From Desmodus rotundus (taxonomy: Eukaryota > Chordata > Mammalia > Chiroptera > Phyllostomidae), in assembly GCF_022682495.2 (NCBI RefSeq), contig NC_071397.1:32503427-32567426 (forward strand): a stretch of DNA of 64,000 bases, read 5' to 3'. Positions 59,885 to 64,000 of this stretch are shown piece by piece (positions within the stretch are counted from its first letter, which is position 1; the number at the start of each line of letters is the position of its first letter). Both the position numbers and the translations under genes were made by a program. Under the pieces are notes generated by a model. It did no database searches, was not told the DNA's origin, and saw only the letters and a program-made list of their open reading frames with translations.

Positions 59885-60485
59885 GGATATAAAAAATGTG
59901 GTATAAATACATACAATGGAATATTATTTAGCCTTTTTAAGAAAATTTTTAAAAAATTTTTATCCAGTTACAATTGTCTGCATTTTCTCAAGAAGAAATC
60001 CTGCCATCTGTGACAACATGGATGAACCTGGAGGACATTATGCTAAGTGAAACATGGCAGACACAGAAGGACAAATACTACATGATACCGCTTATGTGAG
60101 GAATCTAAACTACTCAAACTCATAGAAGCAGAGAGTGCAATGGTGGTTGCCAGGGGCTGGGAGGGGTGAGGAGGTATTAAATGGTACAAAATTTCAGTTT
60201 TACAAGATGAGCAAGTCCTAGTGATCTACTATAGAGCATAGTGCCTGTAGTTAACAATACTGTATTGTTTATTTAAAATTTTGTTAAGACAATAGATTTA
60301 ATGTTGTGTTCTTATTACAAAATAAGTAATAAGGAGGGCAGAAGAAAATGTTCGAAGTGATGGGATATATTAAGGGCATTGTGGTGATAGTTTCACAGGT
60401 GTATACTTATCTCTAAACTCATTAAATTATATACATTAAATATATACAGTTTTTTGTATGTCAATCACACTTCAATACAGTGATT
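59885..60485 (+). mobile_element. Old L1 ORF2 end and 3' UTR
   Basis: 'acatacaatggaatattatt', 'catggatgaacctggaggac', 'attatgctaagtgaaacatg', 'ggtggttgccaggggctggg', 'ttcagttttacaagatgagc', ending 'ttttgtatgtcaatcacact', is an old L1 sense 3' end. It carries a 46-bp nested L1 insertion at 59944-59989. Confidence 0.75.
59939..59994 (-). mobile_element. 46-bp antisense L1 3'-end insertion
   Basis: Old L1 copies read from 'ggaatattattcagcc' through a short A-rich stretch straight into 'aagaagaaatcc'. Here 46 bp (59944-59989) are inserted that match the last bases of the young L1 3' UTR in antisense ('ccagttacaattgtctgcat'). AAGAA at 59939-59943 and 59990-59994 may be the TSD. Confidence 0.72.
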
Positions 60486-60488
60486 TTT

Positions 60489-60747
60489 AAAATATTTCAT
60501 GCTGCCTGGGATGGCTCAGTGGATTGAACATCAGTCTGCAAACCAAAGGTTGCTGGTTCAACTCCCAGTCAAGGTACATGCCTGGGTTGTGGGCCAGGCC
60601 CCCAGTGTGGGGTGCTTGAGAGGCAACCACTAATTGATCTTTCTTTCCCTCTCTTTCTTCCTCCCTTCCCCTCTCTAAAATAAATAAATGAATAAAATCT
60701 TTAACTAAACTAAACTAAACTAAACTAAAATAAAGTAAAAATATTTC
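60489..60747 (+). mobile_element. VES-type SINE with 10-bp TSD and (TAAAC)n tail
   Basis: AAAATATTTC occurs at 60489-60498 and 60738-60747. The SINE between has a near-canonical A box (TGGCTCAGTGG) and B box (GGTTCAACTCC), then 'tacatgcctgggttgtgggc', 'agaggcaaccactaattgat', a C/T-rich stretch and a tail grown into about five TAAAC units (about 60702-60726). It is the least degraded SINE of the window. Confidence 0.92.
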
Positions 60748-61027
60748 CTCTAAGTAGCAAAGAGAACACTTGGTCCTTTAAATCAAAAATTAAGATATAA
60801 AACCTTACAGATCATTTACTATTTCCAGACAAAATTTAGGTACATTGTAGGGCCTTGGTTGGATCAAAATAGGGGTACCTATCTTGGAGACAAACCAGCA
60901 ATTGTCCCTTTTTTTTTTTACAAGTGAACTGAAATAACTGTTTTGTCCATTTTTTTTAGCAGTCTATTTAGGTATTTGTACATATTTGTTTCAAATATTT
61001 ACTATTGCTATAAATTGATTTAATCAA

Positions 61028-61420
61028 GTGTATTAGTTTCTTATTGCTGCTGTAACAAATTACTACAAATTTGGTGGCTTAGACAGTGTAAATTTATCTT
61101 ACAGTTAAGGAGATTAGAATTCTCAGTGGGCAAAAATCAAGATGTTAGAGCATGTGTTCTTTCTGAAGCTCTAGGGAGAATCTAATTCCTTGCTTTTTTC
61201 TAGCTTCCAGAGGCTGTTCTCATTCCTTGGCTGTGGTCCTCTTTCATCTTAAAAGCCAGAAATCGCCTCACTCTGACCTCTGCTTCCATAATCACATCTT
61301 CTCTGACTCTCTGGCTTTCTTCTTTCCCTTATACATACTCTTGTCATTACATCATCCCACCCAGATCTACACAGTCGCTTTTTCCATGTAACATAACATC
61401 TGTGGGGGGTGGTGATGGTG
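61028..61420 (+). mobile_element. MLT1-like (MaLR) LTR
   Basis: Starts TGTATTAGTTTCTTATTGCT, then 'gctgtaacaaattactacaa', 'ttggtggctta', 'agctctagggagaatctaat', 'ttccagaggctgttctcatt', 'tcactctgacctctgcttcc', 'atacatactcttgtcattac'. The LTR head is intact (TGT...). The right end is unclear. Likely a solo LTR, ancient. Confidence 0.65.
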
Positions 61421-61995
61421 GTAATGGTTTTATTCTGCTTATCATATTAAGGAATACTTTTCTTTATTCTATGAATAGTCTATGAAGGCTTTATGTTTAC
61501 TACATTAACCCCCTTTCATTTGGCACATAGAATTCAGGCTTACATTTAGTAAATCATACACAAATCAGATATTACCACATATTTATTTAAGTGCAGTTAC
61601 AAGTTACAGCAAGAAAGTGAAATGATGAGACCTGTAAAGTAAAAGATCTACAATTTTAAAAGTTTTTAAATCTAAAGTTTGTACTAGGCTTGTGTTTAAC
61701 TGAAATAAACCTAAAGAACATTTACCAATATTTTTATAGTAAATAAGCAAGATGAATAAATTAGAAGTTAATTTTTATTTATATAGATGGAACACATCTT
61801 TAGGTTGTGCTCCAGGAAGAAAGTTCTTTTCTCCTGAAAAGGGCTTAAAGTTCCCCATCAATTGGCATAGCAGGTAGAGCTTATTGATTTCAGAGACTTC
61901 AGCTGCCAAGAACACAATGAATCAGAGAGAAAGGGCTATAATATCACACAGATCTGCTCTTGCACAAGAAAAGCTGGTGGCTAGCACTTTTTATG
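61421..61995. other. No gene seen
   Basis: Unassigned AT-rich sequence beginning with a GGT/GAT-rich stretch near 61404-61430. Confidence 0.5.
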
Positions 61996-62145
61996 GCAGA
62001 GGTTCTCAAACCTTAAAATGGATAAATATTACCAGGGAAATCTTATTAAATTGTTCACATCTGGGGAATCTAAGCTTTTGTGTTTCTATGAGGTTCCAAG
62101 TGATACCAGTACTATGGGTGTCTCAACCACACTTTGAATAGCAGG
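61996..62145 (+). mobile_element. MER5A-like hAT-Charlie MITE
   Basis: Starts 'cagaggttctcaaacctta' and ends 'ctcaaccacactttgaatag', the MER5A terminal inverted arms with mutations. The interior 'aatcttattaaattgttcac' and 'gatgccagt'-like text agrees. The 85-codon + ORF (61884-62141) across it is spurious. Confidence 0.65.
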
Positions 62146-62489
62146 ATTGGAGAACATTCTATAAAAGAGCAAAGGCTACACTAGAAATCACCTAATAAAA
62201 ACATGGTTCTTATCACATTACTTTGAATAAACATTTAATACCAAAATTTTTGATGTGAGGAGAAACAAGAAATGGACACCTCAGGAAAGATTGGGCAGGA
62301 CATGTCATTGTCACTTTTTCTTTAGTGAGGAAGAAGTGAAATTAGTTTTAATTAGAATCCTTTGTATATACTTTCTAGTCCATTGTAAGTAGGAACATAT
62401 GGTAAAAAATGTTGTTCACATTATAATGCATGAATTTACTTATTCTCAATTGATCTTTTCTTTTTTTGATTTAAAGAATATCTTAAATT
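62146..62489. other. No gene seen
   Basis: About 340 bp of unassigned AT-rich sequence. Confidence 0.5.
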
Positions 62490-62680
62490 TGCCCTGGCTG
62501 GATAGCTCAGTAGGTTGGATCCTCATCCCCTATACCAAAAGTCAGTCCTCAGTTAGGGTGCATGCAGGAGGCAATTGATTGATGTATCTTATATCAATGT
62601 TTCTCTCTCTCTCCCCTGTCTTATCATGATAAAATCAATAAACATATCCTCCAGCGAAGATTTAAAAAACACCTTAAATT
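62490..62680 (+). mobile_element. VES-type SINE, diverged
   Basis: Starts 'gccctggctggatagctcag', A-box region 'tagctcagtaggttgga', then 'gtcctcagttagggtgcatg', 'gtatcttatatcaatgtttc', CT repeats, 'aataaacatatcctccagcg' and an A-rich end. 'taaagaatatcttaaatt' before and 'taaaaaacaccttaaatt' after match at 15 of 18 bases and may be the TSD. Confidence 0.85.
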
Positions 62681-63499
62681 ATTGTTATATATGTAGTTGA
62701 TACCGTTCATTGTTTGGTTCTATTTATGAAATAAAGTTTCAATGCTTAGAGTGGGAAAAACTAGGTGAACTCTAATCCTTAACATTTTTTTTTCTTATTT
62801 TTACAGAGCTCCGTATTTAAACTTCTTAAATTTCATATTTATTTTCCTATTTGAAAATAAGATAATAAACCAGCAAACAAGTGAATAATTAATACAATTT
62901 TGGTCAGTTTAAAGGATACAGGGAAAAAGAATGTAGAATGAAGAAACTGTGTTGACCAGAGATTGGATGAAGTCAGACAAAAGTCTGGTGTGAAAATTCT
63001 AGGCTCAAAGGAATAGCAGATGTAAAGACCGTGATCAAAAGAACAGCTAGGCTTAATTGAGGAATAAGAGAGGCAGTGTGGCTGGAGTGAGGTCTTTGTG
63101 GGCTGTAAAGTTAAGAAGTTTGGATTTTATTCTTAATAGGATTAGAATATACAGAATCGTAACAGCGGTAAAAGCAGCAGATATAATGCCTACAAATGTA
63201 CAAGTCTCTTGTTATTTGGCTGCCTCTTTCCCTTTTCCCCATCAGGGCACCTATCACTCTATTTTATGATTATTAATTTCATGGCCCGATATAAAATGTA
63301 AGGTCCTTAGATTTCCATATTGCTCAACACAGTGTCCAGGACACATCTTGAACTGTGAAAGTTTCTTAGTAATTTGGTGTTTTATGAAGGTCTGGGTAGG
63401 TAGGTCTTATAGGTTGATAAGTTGAAAGAGAAGAGACAAAGGAAAACTCCAAAGTAACAATCAGAGATTTCTCTAAACGGATCCTGTTTTGGGACCTTT
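62681..63499. other. No gene seen
   Basis: Unassigned sequence. 63040-63170 ('gtctttgtgggctgtaaagt', 'gtttggattttattcttaat') resembles the unnamed old repeat noted near 37070. Confidence 0.45.
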
Positions 63500-64000
63500 A
63501 GGCCTCAGGTATTTGGATGTCCATATGTTTCCCCAGTTTTCATACATTTTCACTAAGTAAGTTTTCTATTCATTTCTTCCTCTCCACATCCTTCTATGAC
63601 TCCTATAATGTGTATTTTAGTGCTGTTGATGACATCCCATATATCACATAGACTTCTTTTTCATGGTTTTCTTCTTTTTTCTCCTCTGGTTAATTTTAAA
63701 TGACTTGTTTGAAGTTCACAGATTCTTCCTTGTCTTTGATCAAGTAGCTGTTGACAATATCAATTTTATTCATCATATTCTTCAGCTCAAGAATTTTTTT
63801 GTTATGATTTCTCTCTGTTGAACTTCCTGGACTATTTTTCTGATTTCTTTGAGTTGCCTATATGTGTCTTCTTATAGTTCACTGAACTTTCTTAATATTG
63901 TACAGTTATTTTGAAATTTTGTCAGGCAATTAATAGAGCTCCATTTTTTTTGAGATCTGTTACTGAAAAATTATTGTATTCCCTTCTTGATGTCATATTT
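63500..64000 (-). mobile_element. Old LINE (L1M/HAL1-type) fragment running off the window
   Basis: The + strand is T-rich and reads 'catccttctatgactcctat', 'gatgacatcccatatatcac', 'tcttcagctcaagaattttt', 'gatctgttactgaaaaatta'. These are familiar antisense phrases of old L1/HAL1 ORF1-region sequence. No long frame survives. Family not certain. Confidence 0.45.

Noticed and set aside
60499..60600. tRNA gene
   Set aside because: A and B boxes are present, but the sequence is the head of a VES SINE with a tRNA-unrelated body, tail and TSD; no intact cloverleaf.

Overview
The window looks like an intergenic or deep-intronic stretch of a mammalian nuclear genome, most likely a bat. It is AT-rich, and I found no exon, protein-coding gene, structural RNA gene, CRISPR array or prokaryotic signal that I can support. 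The bat inference rests on tRNA-derived SINEs of the VES type (about 35114, 55400, 60499 and 62491), young L1 elements with a purine-rich 3' UTR, several 'half-L1' (HAL1) elements with an ORF1 but no ORF2, and hAT and mariner MITEs. A finer placement is not safe from sequence alone. All family names here come from recognition, not from a database search.

Layout. 1-9.4 kb: truncated L1 3' end, a 14-bp minisatellite, an L1 inserted by twin priming (1435-1745), a possible ERV LTR, an old MaLR-type LTR, an antisense L1, MIR and L2 remnants. 10.5-12.7 kb: an old LINE interrupted by a foldback hAT MITE, then an antisense L1 3' end. 17-20.1 kb: a mariner MITE and a long ancient L1 ORF2/3' UTR. 23.8-26.7 kb: a MIR/L2 cluster and an unidentified retroposed unit with target-site duplications (TSDs). 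27.8-31.2 kb: a near-complete antisense HAL1 with a 17-bp TSD, then an antisense L1 whose tail has become a (CTTT)n microsatellite. 31-45 kb: mostly unassigned sequence with a VES SINE, MIRs, an LTR-like repeat and an L1 3' UTR. 45.8-47 kb: antisense L1s and a sense HAL1 3' end. 48.4-51.8 kb: a HAL1 inserted into another HAL1, both with TSDs. 52.8-64 kb: MER5-like fragments, three VES SINEs, a recognisable L1 ORF2 C-terminus (58.0-59.2 kb), an older L1 with a 46-bp L1 insertion, an MLT1-like LTR and an old LINE running off the window end.

How the parts relate. The content is layers of retrotransposition. L1 ORF2 protein is the probable machinery in trans for the HAL1s, the VES SINEs and the unidentified retrocopy. 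The most unusual observation is that the outer HAL1 at 48.4-51.8 kb lacks a GC-rich 5' UTR block whose boundaries in the two sister copies are GT...AG. This is what retrotransposition of a spliced HAL1 transcript would leave. I found no coherent undescribed gene system, and the long ORFs outside LINEs look like chance ORFs.
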